From the NCBI GenBank assembly GCA_047629355.1, contig JBLHWU010000027.1:1-38260 (forward strand): a stretch of DNA of 38,260 bases, in the 5' to 3' direction. Positions 16,705-24,739 of the stretch are shown piece after piece. Each line of letters begins with the position of its first letter. Position 1 is the stretch's first letter. The DNA comes from CAYUNA01 sp047629355 (lineage in GTDB: Bacteria > Bacteroidota > Bacteroidia > Chitinophagales > Saprospiraceae). The position numbers were made by a program, and so were the translations under genes. The notes beneath the pieces are model-generated. The model was not told the DNA's origin and did no database searches. It saw only the letters and a list, made by a program, of their open reading frames with translations.

Positions 16705-17894
16705 CTCGATGTTCAAGTTTTTAGAAAAGATTCAAAGGAAAGAAACGTATAACTTTGCATAAAATTAAAAATGGAAAAAGCACAAATTTTGCCTTTTATC
16801 AATAATTTTATCAATAATTTTATCGCAGCGTTGTCTGAAAGTTTAAGAAGTACAAATCCTTCGTTTAGATTAACAAAATGTCAATGTCTATGGTTAAGTT
16901 TTTGTCTGGCTGGAATTTTGTTACCGAATAAAATATGCTGGTCAAGTTTTCATCGCAATAGCTTTGGGGGCTGGGGAGTGAGTGCATTGAGTTGGATGTT
17001 CCGTTAGAGTAGAATTAACTGGGAGTTGTTATTAGAATCGAGTATAAGAGTGATACTAACGAAATATGGAATAACAAAAGGCAGCTTAGAATTAGATGAA
17101 ACAGACCAAGAGCGGTCAAAAAATGCAAAGAAGCTGTTTAAATTAGGAAAGCAGAAGGACAAGAAAAGTGTCGGATTATTTTGATAAGCGTGCAGGCATC
17201 TTCAGTAAGATACAGATACGAGGAGGAAAACAAGAAACAATTTATTATTCCAGTGTGATTGCAAAAGTGAATTCACATGGAAAGAAACGATTAATAATCG
17301 CCTTGAAATATGAGGACGAAGCGAATTATCGCTATATTGTTGCTCAAAATATGACCTGGCGCGTACAAGACGTTTTGGAATGCTTTTCCATACGTTGGTT
17401 AGTAGAAGTCTTTTTTCAAGACTGGAAAATGTATGAAGGGTGGGGGCAGTTGACCAAGCACGTGGGTGTTGAAGGGTCTCGGAATTCCTTGATTCTGAGC
17501 CTGCTGTTTGATCACTACCTCCTTTCTCATCCTACACAAGCAGCCATGATTAAGGACAACCTTCCTTTGCATACTGTGGGAAGTCTACGAAATAAACTTA
17601 GTGTTCAAAGCCTTGTACAAGTCTTTCAGTACATTTTAGCACAACCCGACCCAAAAGAGTATTTAGCAAAATTGGTGCAGCAGATTGATGAAATTTATCT
17701 GCTTCGAGCATCGTCCAAACATATGTCTGGACGAACGCCAAATTGGGGACCAACATAGACAAAGGTCACTAAAAGGTAGTCTAATTTTTTGTTATAAAAT
17801 CGTCAATTGGGGTGATTTTACAGGTTTTCTTTGATTCAAAATCAAAAAAAGATAGGCTACCCCGAATTTAAACTAAAAAAACTTGAACATAGAG
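16705..17894 (+). mobile_element. Defective IS4/IS701-like insertion sequence nested in a miniature element
   Basis: The ends are inverted: left CTCGATGTTCAAGTTTTT, right in reverse CTCTATGTTCAAGTTTTT (one mismatch). Flanks TTAATA (left) and TAAATA (right) share AATA, compatible with a 4-bp target duplication. The intact reference site is GTTAATAACAAAA near 4190. The interior holds only the broken transposase gene. At about 1.19 kb it is shorter than intact relatives of this type, which fits an internal deletion. Confidence 0.75.
16771..17758 (+). pseudogene. DDE transposase (IS4/IS701-like) with nonsense codon and internal deletion
   Basis: The frame from ATG 16771 reads to TAG 17005-17007 and continues in the same frame (SRINWELLLESS ... 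LELDETDQERSKNAKK) to about 17165. There it jumps to another frame that starts SDYFDKRAGIF and runs to 17758. The C-terminal part contains FSIRWLVEVFFQDWK, matching the IS4-type Y-(2)-R-(3)-E-(6)-K signature with Phe for Tyr, and then EGWGQLTKHVGVEGSRNSLILSLL. LELDETD probably carries the first catalytic Asp. The region that should carry the second Asp, roughly 100 or more residues, is missing at the junction. One premature stop, one frameshift and a lost active-site segment mean no active enzyme. A complete copy elsewhere could still act on the ends. Confidence 0.8.
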
Positions 17895-18139
17895 TAAATA
17901 CAAAAAAAGCAATAGCAAAAAAGTATTTTTTAACGAAGTACAAATTTAAAAATCGCCAAATCATCCGACAGTATTAACTTGAATAACTACTAAGTAGAAG
18001 ACTGTAATTGTCTATGGAACGAATTCAGTAACTTTAGTAAAAAAAAATGAGCAAAAAAAAGACCCGAAAACCTACTACAGTATCGGGCCAAACATAAGTG
18101 TATAGCAAGTTATGATGGCTAATAAGGATTTTTGAATGG

Positions 18140-18202
18140 TTAATGATTAGAGATCAATGTTTAATGCCAGCTTAGCATTAAACATTAATCCATAATCATT
18201 AA
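18140..18202 (-). terminator. Two-tier hairpin downstream of ftsZ
   Basis: The inner stem AATGTTTAATGC/GCATTAAACATT (18156-18167 and 18175-18186) has a 7-base loop; the outer stem TTAATGATTA/TAATCATTAA (18140-18149 and 18193-18202) encloses it. It starts about 17 bases after the ftsZ stop, at the end of the dcw cluster, and is the likely 3' end of the long transcript. The tail is AT-rich rather than a clean T-run, so it may instead be an RNA-stabilising hairpin. Confidence 0.55.
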
Positions 18203-18219
18203 ACAGTCTCGTCAAAACA

Positions 18220-19707
18220 TTAATCCACGTTATCGTGTAAAAAGGAATTATTTTCCCGGAAAGTTGGACCCTCTTCGTCTCTATTTTCATTTTCTGAAAT
18301 TGTCCATCCTGACATCTGTTCGTCGGAAGAATGTGGCACATTATCCAACTGAACACCACGACGTTTAAACGCAGGTTCATTCTCCAACTCATTGATAGAA
18401 TGTGGGTTATTCAATTTCACTCGGGTACTGCGCAATCGCTCGCGACGTGCTCGATCTTGTTCTGCTTTGCGGCGCCGCACTTCTTCTTCGCGCTCAAGGT
18501 CTTCTTCTTTTCGATAAGGCTCGTCGTAAGAGTAGCCCGGTCGGTATTTATTAATGGTCTCCCGCACATCATCAAATTCAAACACTGCTGGTTTGCGTAG
18601 TTGCGGTCGTTCTTTTTCTATTTCAGTATCGTGATTGGTTATCGCCGAAAGACCTCCTTTTTTTTTGGGGATAGACATATCGTCGTCATCCAGGTTCACG
18701 CGAATTTTCTCCTTTACTTTACCCGTCTCTTTATCGTAATTTTTGTTACTTTCAAAACCAGTTGCAATTACAGTTACACAAATCGCATCACCCAAGCTTT
18801 CATCGTAGCAGTTACCCCAAATCAAATCGGTTCCATAACCTGCTTCTTCTTGTACGAATTCAGTGATTTCAAAAATCTCATCCATCGTTACCTCTCGTGT
18901 ACCCGAAGTGATGTTGACCAAAATGTGTTGCGCCCCGCGTATGTTGCTATCCTCCAATAACGGAGAACTCAACGCATTATCAACGGCTTGCTTCGCACGG
19001 TCGTCGCCTTCCGCAGTAGAGGTACCCATAATCGCAACACCACTGCCACGCATTACCGTATTTACATCCTCAAAATCAACGTTCACATAACCCGGAACAG
19101 TGATGATTTCAGCGATACCCTTAGCTGCCGTCGTCAAAATATTATCGGCTTGGCTAAATGCCTCCGAAATTTTTAAGTTACCATGAATTTGACGCAATTT
19201 ATCATTGGAAATAATGATTAACGTATCCACATTTTTCTTCAATTCTTCTAAACCATCAAAACCCTGAGAAGTTCGTTTTCGACCCTCAAAAGTAAATGGT
19301 AAAGTGACGATTCCTACCGTCAAAATATCCATTTCCTGTGCTGCCTTGGCAATAATTGGCGCAGCACCTGTACCTGTTCCACCACCCATTCCAGCAGTAA
19401 CAAACAACATTTTGCAATTGTCTGTCAAATATTCTCGAATGGCATCAATGCTTTCTTCGCACGCCAAACGTCCGATATTTGGTTTAGAACCCGCTCCACG
19501 CCCCGATGTCAAATCAGGTCCTAAAGAAATTTTTGTTGGTACTGGACTCTGTTCCATCGCCTGTTTATCGGTATTACAAATCGCAAAATCAACTCCGACA
19601 ATGCCTTGATTGTACATGTGATTGACCGCGTTGCTACCTCCCCCTCCGACACCAATAACCTTGATTATTGGGGCTTCGTTGTTGTCATCAATTAGTTTGA
19701 AAATCAT
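18220..19707 (-). CDS. ftsZ: Cell division protein FtsZ
   Basis: This is the tubulin-like GTPase that forms the Z ring. The 495-residue protein has VGVGGGGSNAVNHM near residues 18-31, the tubulin signature GGGTGTG at 108-114, FTFEGRKR and the T7-loop region VDFEDVNTVM that completes the GTPase site of the next subunit. The globular core ends near 325. A long variable linker follows that is very rich in Arg, Glu and Lys (about 400-435) and ends in a short conserved tail, FLHDNVD, likely the contact for FtsA. At 495 residues it is much longer than the roughly 380 of E. coli because of this linker, which is usual for Bacteroidota. The ATG at 19707 fits. It is the last gene of the cluster, 109 bases after ftsA. 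Confidence 0.98.
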   Translation of the reverse strand: MIFKLIDDNNEAPIIKVIGVGGGGSNAVNHMYNQGIVGVDFAICNTDKQAMEQSPVPTKISLGPDLTSGRGAGSKPNIGRLACEESIDAIREYLTDNCKMLFVTAGMGGGTGTGAAPIIAKAAQEMDILTVGIVTLPFTFEGRKRTSQGFDGLEELKKNVDTLIIISNDKLRQIHGNLKISEAFSQADNILTTAAKGIAEIITVPGYVNVDFEDVNTVMRGSGVAIMGTSTAEGDDRAKQAVDNALSSPLLEDSNIRGAQHILVNITSGTREVTMDEIFEITEFVQEEAGYGTDLIWGNCYDESLGDAICVTVIATGFESNKNYDKETGKVKEKIRVNLDDDDMSIPKKKGGLSAITNHDTEIEKERPQLRKPAVFEFDDVRETINKYRPGYSYDEPYRKEEDLEREEEVRRRKAEQDRARRERLRSTRVKLNNPHSINELENEPAFKRRGVQLDNVPHSSDEQMSGWTISENENRDEEGPTFRENNSFLHDNVD

Positions 19708-19816
19708 AACTGCTATTTTTGTTTTAACACAATTTGTGAATGGTTAAATTTTAATGGTTTACGTGCCAGCCAAGCACAATTCACAAATAAGTTTAAGTAT
19801 GTATAGTATTTTTTTT

Positions 19817-21160
19817 TTAAAATTTAGAATCTGGTTCTGCCTCAAACCACTCCTTCGTCTTCTTAAACAAAGAAGAATACCAGTTCCCATCCTCTCTTCC
19901 TTCCGCTTCTTCTTCATAAACATCTCCCTTAACTGGCGCAACAACTGCCACAGGCTCTGCAATTTCTTCCTCCACTGGATACCCTTTCGCTTCCATTTCA
20001 TCAATGCCTTTCAACAACAGACCAATTACGGTTGAGAAAATCGGGCTGCTAACTTGTTCGGAATAGCCATGTGCCAAATGCTCAACTGGAATACCAATAC
20101 GCGCACTCATACCTGTATGAAATTCCGTCAATTTGTCAATGTGATTCAACAAAGAACCACCACCGGTCAAGACGATGCCACCAACTAATTTATTTTCAAA
20201 ACCAGACCGTCGGATTTCCCAAACGACATAATCTAAAATTTCTTCCGCTCGTGCCTGAATAATGCGAGACAAATTCTTTTCAGAAATCTCTTTCGGATCG
20301 CGTCCTTTCAAACCTGGAATGGTAATAATTCGATTATCATAAACCTCTTCTGCCAATGCCGATCCAAATTTAACTTTCAATTTTTCTGCCTGCTGCAACA
20401 TTACCATACAGCCATCTTTGATATCTTTGGTAATCACCTCACCACCAAACGGAATCACCGCTGTATGTCGAATAATACCTTCACTAAAAATGGTAATATC
20501 CGTCGTTCCGCCTCCAATATCAACTAATGCAATACCTGCGTCTTTCTCTTCTTCGCTCAACACTGCCGCTGCCGAAGCAATCGGTTCAAGAGTTATACTT
20601 CCTACCTTCAAACCCGTGCGTTCGACACATTTTTGAATGTTTTGAGAAGCCGTAATTTGTCCAGTAATAATGTGAAAATTCGCTTCCAATCGAACACCAG
20701 ACATCCCTATCGGATCAATAATTCCTTGCTCATGGTCAATGGTATATTCTTGTGGAATAACGTGTAAAATCTTATCACCAGGAGGCAACACCAATTTATA
20801 CATATCATTAATTAATCGCTCAATATCAGCATGACCAATTTCGGTATGGTTGTTATCTCGCGTCAACATACCCCGGTGCTGCAAGCTCTTGATGTGCTGC
20901 CCCGCGATACCAACATGTACCGTCTTAAAATCCTGACGTGCAGTCCGTTGTGCTTGTTTTACTGCTTCGATAATAGCACGAACTGTTTTTTCGATGTTGG
21001 AAACAACGCCTCTCATCACTCCTTCTGAATTGACCTTTCCAACACCGAGAATTTCTAATTTTCCATGTTCATTTTTATAGCCTGCTACTGCGCATACTTT
21101 GGTCGTTCCAATGTCGAGTGCAACTACGATTTCATTTTTGTTGAAGTTTTCGTCCATCAT
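19817..21160 (-). CDS. ftsA: Cell division protein FtsA
   Basis: This is the actin-like ATPase that anchors FtsZ filaments to the inner membrane and recruits later division proteins. From the ATG at 21160 (tandem ATGs at 21160 and 21157; a TTG ten codons upstream is unlikely) the protein has 447 residues. The phosphate-1 motif VALDIGTTKVCAV is near residues 13-25, phosphate-2 is LVDIGGGTTDITIF (about 205-218) and the adenosine motif is IVLTGGGSLL (about 325-334). The 1C-type insertion specific to FtsA replaces actin subdomain 1B. The C-terminus SSLFKKTKEWFEAE is an amphipathic helix suited to membrane binding. The linker before it is acidic (EEEIAEPVAVVA, EEEAEGRE). Confidence 0.97.
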   Translation of the reverse strand: MMDENFNKNEIVVALDIGTTKVCAVAGYKNEHGKLEILGVGKVNSEGVMRGVVSNIEKTVRAIIEAVKQAQRTARQDFKTVHVGIAGQHIKSLQHRGMLTRDNNHTEIGHADIERLINDMYKLVLPPGDKILHVIPQEYTIDHEQGIIDPIGMSGVRLEANFHIITGQITASQNIQKCVERTGLKVGSITLEPIASAAAVLSEEEKDAGIALVDIGGGTTDITIFSEGIIRHTAVIPFGGEVITKDIKDGCMVMLQQAEKLKVKFGSALAEEVYDNRIITIPGLKGRDPKEISEKNLSRIIQARAEEILDYVVWEIRRSGFENKLVGGIVLTGGGSLLNHIDKLTEFHTGMSARIGIPVEHLAHGYSEQVSSPIFSTVIGLLLKGIDEMEAKGYPVEEEIAEPVAVVAPVKGDVYEEEAEGREDGNWYSSLFKKTKEWFEAEPDSKF

Positions 21161-21240
21161 AACATTCGTTTTTAAAATGATAATTTGCAAAGGCTTGCTG
21201 TCCTTTGATTTTATCTAATTTGTGTAGTTTTCTAAATGAT

Positions 21241-21304
21241 TTTTTGCAAATTTTGAATTTTAAAACTCTTTTTCCTACTGTTTAAAATGCAAAATTTGCA
21301 AAAA
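21241..21304. repeat. Long inverted repeat in the ftsQ-ftsA spacer
   Basis: The left arm 21241-21265 (TTTTTGCAAATTTTGAATTT...) pairs with the right arm 21280-21304 (...TTTAAAATGCAAAATTTGCA) almost throughout a 25-bp AT-rich stem with a 14-base loop. It has no T-run typical of a terminator on the coding strand. It may set the relative amounts of ftsQ and ftsA transcripts. Confidence 0.7.
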
Positions 21305-21411
21305 TGTAATTCTAATATGTTTATAAAAGTAAAGCGATAAGCTCTCTTTTTAATGTTCAATTTTTTTAATCTCCTGACCGTGAGTCACGAGCCATATATC
21401 GTGCGCCGTCT

Positions 21412-22188
21412 TTATCGTTTCTGTGCAACTACTTGTCCTTCGTATCTCAAATCCAGACTTTTATACCTTGAATACCCTTCGTACGGCATTCCGCTTTCAT
21501 AAAAAATCTTCAATCGCTCCAGTTTTTCTTCAGCACCGTCAATTGTACCAAAGCGAATTTTCTGGTCACCCACTTTTGGAACGAGCGTAAAACCACCTGC
21601 GTTGGTATGCACTTGTTCAATTTGAGAACGGTAAAATTCATCTGCTCGAATGTGATGCGCCAAGTGAAAAAGGTCTTGCAATAAATGCTTTTCCTTTTCC
21701 AAAAAATCTGTTGAATGCGGTGGTAAATCTCCCGTTGCGACCAACACCCTTGCTGTAAAATGTTTGGACAATGGCAACTTATTACCATCTTTATCCAAAT
21801 AATAATTCAACCCATTGTTGTCAATCACTCGTAGCACCGGTTCGCGCTGCCACACTTCAATTTTTACTTCATTTTGCGTATTGATATGCACTTCTGCATC
21901 CAAAACAAACGCATCGTCTTTCAGCACTCTTTCGAGCCGATTGATGTTGACAACGTTCTGCTTTTGTCCTTCCAAATCAAAGCCAAAACTTCGCCGAATC
22001 AACTCCCGCACATCACTCGTATCAATCAACCGATAGCCGCCTGGCAATGGATTAATAACAACCTCTAATTGCTGTATATCACTACCCGATTTGCGCTCTA
22101 TCGCGGAGACGATAAGTACTAAAGTCAGAAACAAGCCAGCTATCCAGCCGAGTCGTTTTAAAGTTTTTATTAGCTCCAGATTATTCAT
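21412..22188 (-). CDS. ftsQ: Cell division protein FtsQ
   Basis: A 258-residue bitopic protein of the divisome core that works with FtsL (and FtsB elsewhere). One membrane helix lies at about residues 13-31 (LGWIAGLFLTLVLIVSAI), then a POTRA domain (GGYRLIDTSDVRELI ... NVNRLERVLKDDAFVLDAEVHI) and the FtsQ beta domain (VKIEVWQREPVLRVIDNNGLNYYLDKDGNKLPLS). The C-terminus GYSRYKSLDLRYEGQVVAQK is the conserved final strand that binds partners. Identification rests on these blocks plus its place between murC and ftsA. Length is typical. Confidence 0.93.
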   Translation of the reverse strand: MNNLELIKTLKRLGWIAGLFLTLVLIVSAIERKSGSDIQQLEVVINPLPGGYRLIDTSDVRELIRRSFGFDLEGQKQNVVNINRLERVLKDDAFVLDAEVHINTQNEVKIEVWQREPVLRVIDNNGLNYYLDKDGNKLPLSKHFTARVLVATGDLPPHSTDFLEKEKHLLQDLFHLAHHIRADEFYRSQIEQVHTNAGGFTLVPKVGDQKIRFGTIDGAEEKLERLKIFYESGMPYEGYSRYKSLDLRYEGQVVAQKR

Positions 22189-22294
22189 TTATTTTATTCA
22201 ACTAACATCTTAGAAACGCGTAGCAATTAATATATAAAAAGCGTTCCACTTTAGAAAACTTTCATTTTTTTTTAGAAGAAAAAATCAGTTAAAG

Positions 22295-23662
22295 TCATTT
22301 TTCTACTAAAAACTGCTTTATCGGTTCAATAAAGTCCACAATATCACCCGCTCCCAACATTATTAACACTTCTATTTCTTTATTTTTCAAAACATTCATT
22401 AATGTTTCTTTAGTCACCAACTCTTTAGCTTCCAACGTCATCTTTTCAAAGACGATTCCCGAATCCACGCCTCCAATCGGTTCTTCTCTCGCTGGATATA
22501 TATCCATGAGCAAACACTCATTTAACAAATCTAATGCGTGGGCAAATTCTTCCTGAAAATCCCTCGTTCGAGAGTATAAATGTGGCTGAAAAATACCCGT
22601 TATTTTTCGATTTGGAAACAGCTCTTTTGCTGCCGAAATCGCTGCGGTTAACTCGGTCGGATGATGGGCGTAATCATTGATAAAGACCAAATTTTCTTCC
22701 CGAAGGATAAACTCAAACCGCCGCTTAATCCCTTTGAATGTCCGCAAACCCTTTCGTAAATCTACCGTCGAAACACCCAGTTTGGTCGCTATTGCCATTG
22801 CTGCTAATGTATTTTCAACATTGTGCCGCCCTGGTAACGGTGTCCAAAAATCTGAATCAACCTTCGTCAAATAGTGGCTCTTTCGCCCCTGTACAAAATC
22901 AAAATGAAATCCACCGTCCACCACGCCTACTCTTTCCGCTCGAAAATCACCATCTTTTATACCATACGTTTCAATCTCTTGATTGTCAAACAATTGTGCC
23001 AATTCATCTTGAACAATAATAGTTCCATCAGCTTTAACATTTTTTACGAATTCTTTAAAACCGGTCTCCAACATTTCTTCCTGACTTCCGTAAATATCTA
23101 AGTGGTCTGCATCCATACTTAAAATCACGGCAATCTCTGGTGTCAGGTGCAAAAATGAACGATCGTACTCGTCTGCTTCAATCACCACCCAATCACTTTT
23201 TCCTTCGACATAATTGCTACCATAATTTTGGGCAATCCCGCCTAAAAATCCAGTACAATCAATGCCCCCTTCTTTCAACAAATGCGTCAAAATCGTCGTC
23301 GTCGTCGTCTTTCCATGTGTCCCTGCAATCGCTATCGTCCGCTGACTTCGACTAATGATACCGAGCACTTCTGCTCGTTTTTTTATCGGTGTTCTCTTGG
23401 TATCAAAATATTGGTATTCTTTATGATTTTTTGGTACTGCTGGTGTGTAAACGACTAAGTCAATGCCTTCGGGAATTTTTGCGACCTCCTCATTGTAATG
23501 AATCGTCATTCCTTCGGCAGTTAGTTGGTCGGTCAGTGGAGTTTGGGTCTTGTCATAACCGTGTATTTCTATTCCTCGACTGTTAAAATAGCGGGCAAGG
23601 GCACTCATGCCGATGCCACCGATGCCGAGGAAGTAGAGTTTTTTTAAGTTTTCGAGACGCAT
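22295..23662 (-). CDS. murC: UDP-N-acetylmuramate--L-alanine ligase
   Basis: This enzyme adds L-Ala, the first residue of the stem peptide, to UDP-MurNAc with ATP in the cytoplasm. The 455-residue protein has the N-terminal Rossmann loop FLGIGGIGMSALARY (about 11-25), the Mur ligase P-loop GTHGKTTTT (114-122), EADEYDRSFLHL, DADHLDIYG, GRHNVENTLAA and DYAHHPTELTA of the C-terminal domain. Length is standard. The ATG at 23662 places the conserved MRLENLKKLYFLGIGG start correctly. It is followed by ftsQ after 106 bases. It is separated from murG, its usual neighbour, by about 1.08 kb of repeats and a DUF559 gene. Confidence 0.98.
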   Translation of the reverse strand: MRLENLKKLYFLGIGGIGMSALARYFNSRGIEIHGYDKTQTPLTDQLTAEGMTIHYNEEVAKIPEGIDLVVYTPAVPKNHKEYQYFDTKRTPIKKRAEVLGIISRSQRTIAIAGTHGKTTTTTILTHLLKEGGIDCTGFLGGIAQNYGSNYVEGKSDWVVIEADEYDRSFLHLTPEIAVILSMDADHLDIYGSQEEMLETGFKEFVKNVKADGTIIVQDELAQLFDNQEIETYGIKDGDFRAERVGVVDGGFHFDFVQGRKSHYLTKVDSDFWTPLPGRHNVENTLAAMAIATKLGVSTVDLRKGLRTFKGIKRRFEFILREENLVFINDYAHHPTELTAAISAAKELFPNRKITGIFQPHLYSRTRDFQEEFAHALDLLNECLLMDIYPAREEPIGGVDSGIVFEKMTLEAKELVTKETLMNVLKNKEIEVLIMLGAGDIVDFIEPIKQFLVEK

Positions 23663-23708
23663 TTACGTTTCGTTTAGTGGTTAATTAAGTTGATTCGTTC
23701 GTTTGTGC

Positions 23709-23737
23709 AAGAACCCCCAGCCCCTAAAGGGGGAGCG
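23709..23737 (+). repeat. GC-rich repeat AAGAACCCCCAGCCCCTAAA..., copy 1
   Basis: Twenty-nine bases, AAGAACCCCCAGCCCC then TAAAGGGGGAGCG, with a small CCCCTAAAGGGG hairpin. An almost identical direct copy (two G fewer) lies at 24238-24264 on the other side of the DUF559 gene, and a degenerate inverted copy at 24694-24730. The preceding TTTGTGCAAGA resembles TTTGCACAAGA beside copy 3. Confidence 0.85.
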
Positions 23738-23769
23738 ATTCGAGCAATTTTTAAGATTCTGCTAAAATC

Positions 23770-24195
23770 TTAACTTTTGGTTCTTTCTTTTTCTTTGGTT
23801 TCGAGTTCTTTTAATTTTTGGCGTATTTCATTTAATACTTTTGGTATATTGGTTAAAACTTCTTCGTTTCTAAATCTAATTTCATCAATTAGAACCTCTT
23901 TTAGATGAAATGTCCTTTCTTTATCAAATTTCCGCTGCTCTTCGTTTTTATGATAACCGCCATCTAATTCAATTGACAATCTTTTTGCATGACAATAGAA
24001 ATCCAAAATGTAAATGCCAATTGGATGCTGTCTCCTAAATTTTAAGTCATCCAATTTTTTAGCCCTCAGTTCTTCCCATAATGCTATTTCAGCTTTCGTC
24101 ATATTTTCTCTAAGCTTCTTGGCATATTCAAACATTTTTGTTGATGCCATTTGATGCATTTCAAGATAAGCTAATTTGGGTTTGTAGCTTTTCAT
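23770..24195 (-). CDS. DUF559 (VSR-like PD-(D/E)XK) endonuclease-domain protein
   Basis: From the ATG at 24195 the product has 141 residues; a TTG 13 codons upstream and internal ATGs are alternatives. Known DUF559 blocks are present: KLRENMTKAEIALWEELR, LKFRRQHPIGIYILDFYC and the putative nuclease core LSIELDGGYH, with the Asp of ILDFYC and Glu of ELDG as likely metal ligands, as in very-short-patch repair nucleases. The tail is Lys/Glu-rich. The biological role of DUF559 is not established; a nicking or repair-type nuclease is likely. The gene sits in the murG-murC spacer, 32 bases from one direct repeat and about 42 from the other, which looks like an inserted cassette. The reading frame is intact while nearby accessory genes are broken. 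Confidence 0.85.
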   Translation of the reverse strand: MKSYKPKLAYLEMHQMASTKMFEYAKKLRENMTKAEIALWEELRAKKLDDLKFRRQHPIGIYILDFYCHAKRLSIELDGGYHKNEEQRKFDKERTFHLKEVLIDEIRFRNEEVLTNIPKVLNEIRQKLKELETKEKERTKS

Positions 24196-24237
24196 TGGTT
24201 TGGGTTTGGTTATGAATGAGTATTTATTTTTCAAGTT

Positions 24238-24264
24238 AAGAACCCCCAGCCCCTAAAGGGAGCG
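24238..24264 (+). repeat. GC-rich repeat, copy 2, upstream of the DUF559 gene
   Basis: Starts AAGAACCCCCAGCCCCTAAA and ends GGGAGCG; identical to copy 1 except for two missing G. It lies immediately upstream of the nuclease gene. Copies 1 and 2 are direct repeats about 530 bases apart enclosing only that gene. Confidence 0.85.
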
Positions 24265-24302
24265 TGCAGTTCGTTGTTAACTATTTAAATCATTATTCCT
24301 AA

Positions 24303-24465
24303 GTAACGGTAAAAAAATAACTTCCCCAAAACTCTCCTGTATTTCTTTTGTCCTTATTTTTTACTTTTGAAACAGTCATTATGTATAGATAACTCCTATT
24401 TCAGAAGCAAAAACTAAGACCAAAATAAACGAGGATAGTTGGGGAACTTATTCTTTCACCGTTAC
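24303..24465. mobile_element. Miniature inverted-repeat element, family 3
   Basis: A 163-bp noncoding element with about 29-bp terminal inverted repeats: left GTAACGGTAAAAAAATAACT, right in reverse GTAACGGTGAAAGAATAAGT, both running into TCCCCAA. Flanking TAA is at 24300-24302 and 24466-24468. The right TAA is shared with the adjoining family-4 element. Confidence 0.8.
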
Positions 24466-24468
24466 TAA

Positions 24469-24626
24469 GTACGTGTCCCTAAATAATCGACACTTTTCGA
24501 CAGGACTATTTTCCGTTTAAAAAACTTAAAAATGCCTTCAATAGAAGGACTATTAAAGAATTTTTTAAATTTCTTAAACAAAAAATATCCTCTGTCAAAA
24601 GTATCGATTATTTAAGGTCACCTACC
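24469..24626. mobile_element. Miniature inverted-repeat element, family 4
   Basis: A 158-bp noncoding element. The left end GTACGTGTCCCTAAATAATC and the reversed right end GGTAGGTGACCTTAAATAAT align with one offset base and few mismatches over about 35 bases. The left TAA (24466-24468) is shared with family 3 and the right TAA is at 24627-24629. The termini share no obvious sequence with families 1-3 beyond the first G. Confidence 0.7.
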
Positions 24627-24693
24627 TAAGTATTAATTTTCAAAAAAGATACTTTCTAAAAAATTAAGCAGCATTTTTTTATCAGATTGGATG

Positions 24694-24730
24694 TACTCCC
24701 CTTTAGGAGTCGGGGGGGGTCTTGTGCAAA
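24694..24730 (-). repeat. GC-rich repeat, copy 3, inverted and degenerate
   Basis: On the minus strand it reads TTTGCACAAGA, then a run of C, GACTCCTAAAGGGGAG. The C-run is longer than in copies 1 and 2 and several bases differ. It lies ten bases from the murG stop, so the repeats bound the whole 1-kb insertion-rich spacer. Confidence 0.65.
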
Positions 24731-24739
24731 TGCTCCAAT

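Larger units (their letters stand above)
16596..17990. mobile_element. Miniature element family 2, second copy, split by an insertion sequence
   Basis: The left 109 bases (16596-16704) and right 90 bases (from about 17901) match the two halves of the intact element at 4089-4287 almost base for base after the first 15 positions. TAA flanks both ends (16593-16595 and 17991-17993). The halves are separated by about 1.19 kb of insertion sequence placed in the central TTAATAA of the element's internal palindrome. Confidence 0.8.

Noticed and set aside
19754..20035. Plus-strand frame across the ftsA-ftsZ junction.
   Set aside because: It overlaps the conserved FtsA C-terminus in antisense and has the composition of a shadow frame. 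The spacer has only a TTTGTGAAT/ATTCACAAA inverted repeat.
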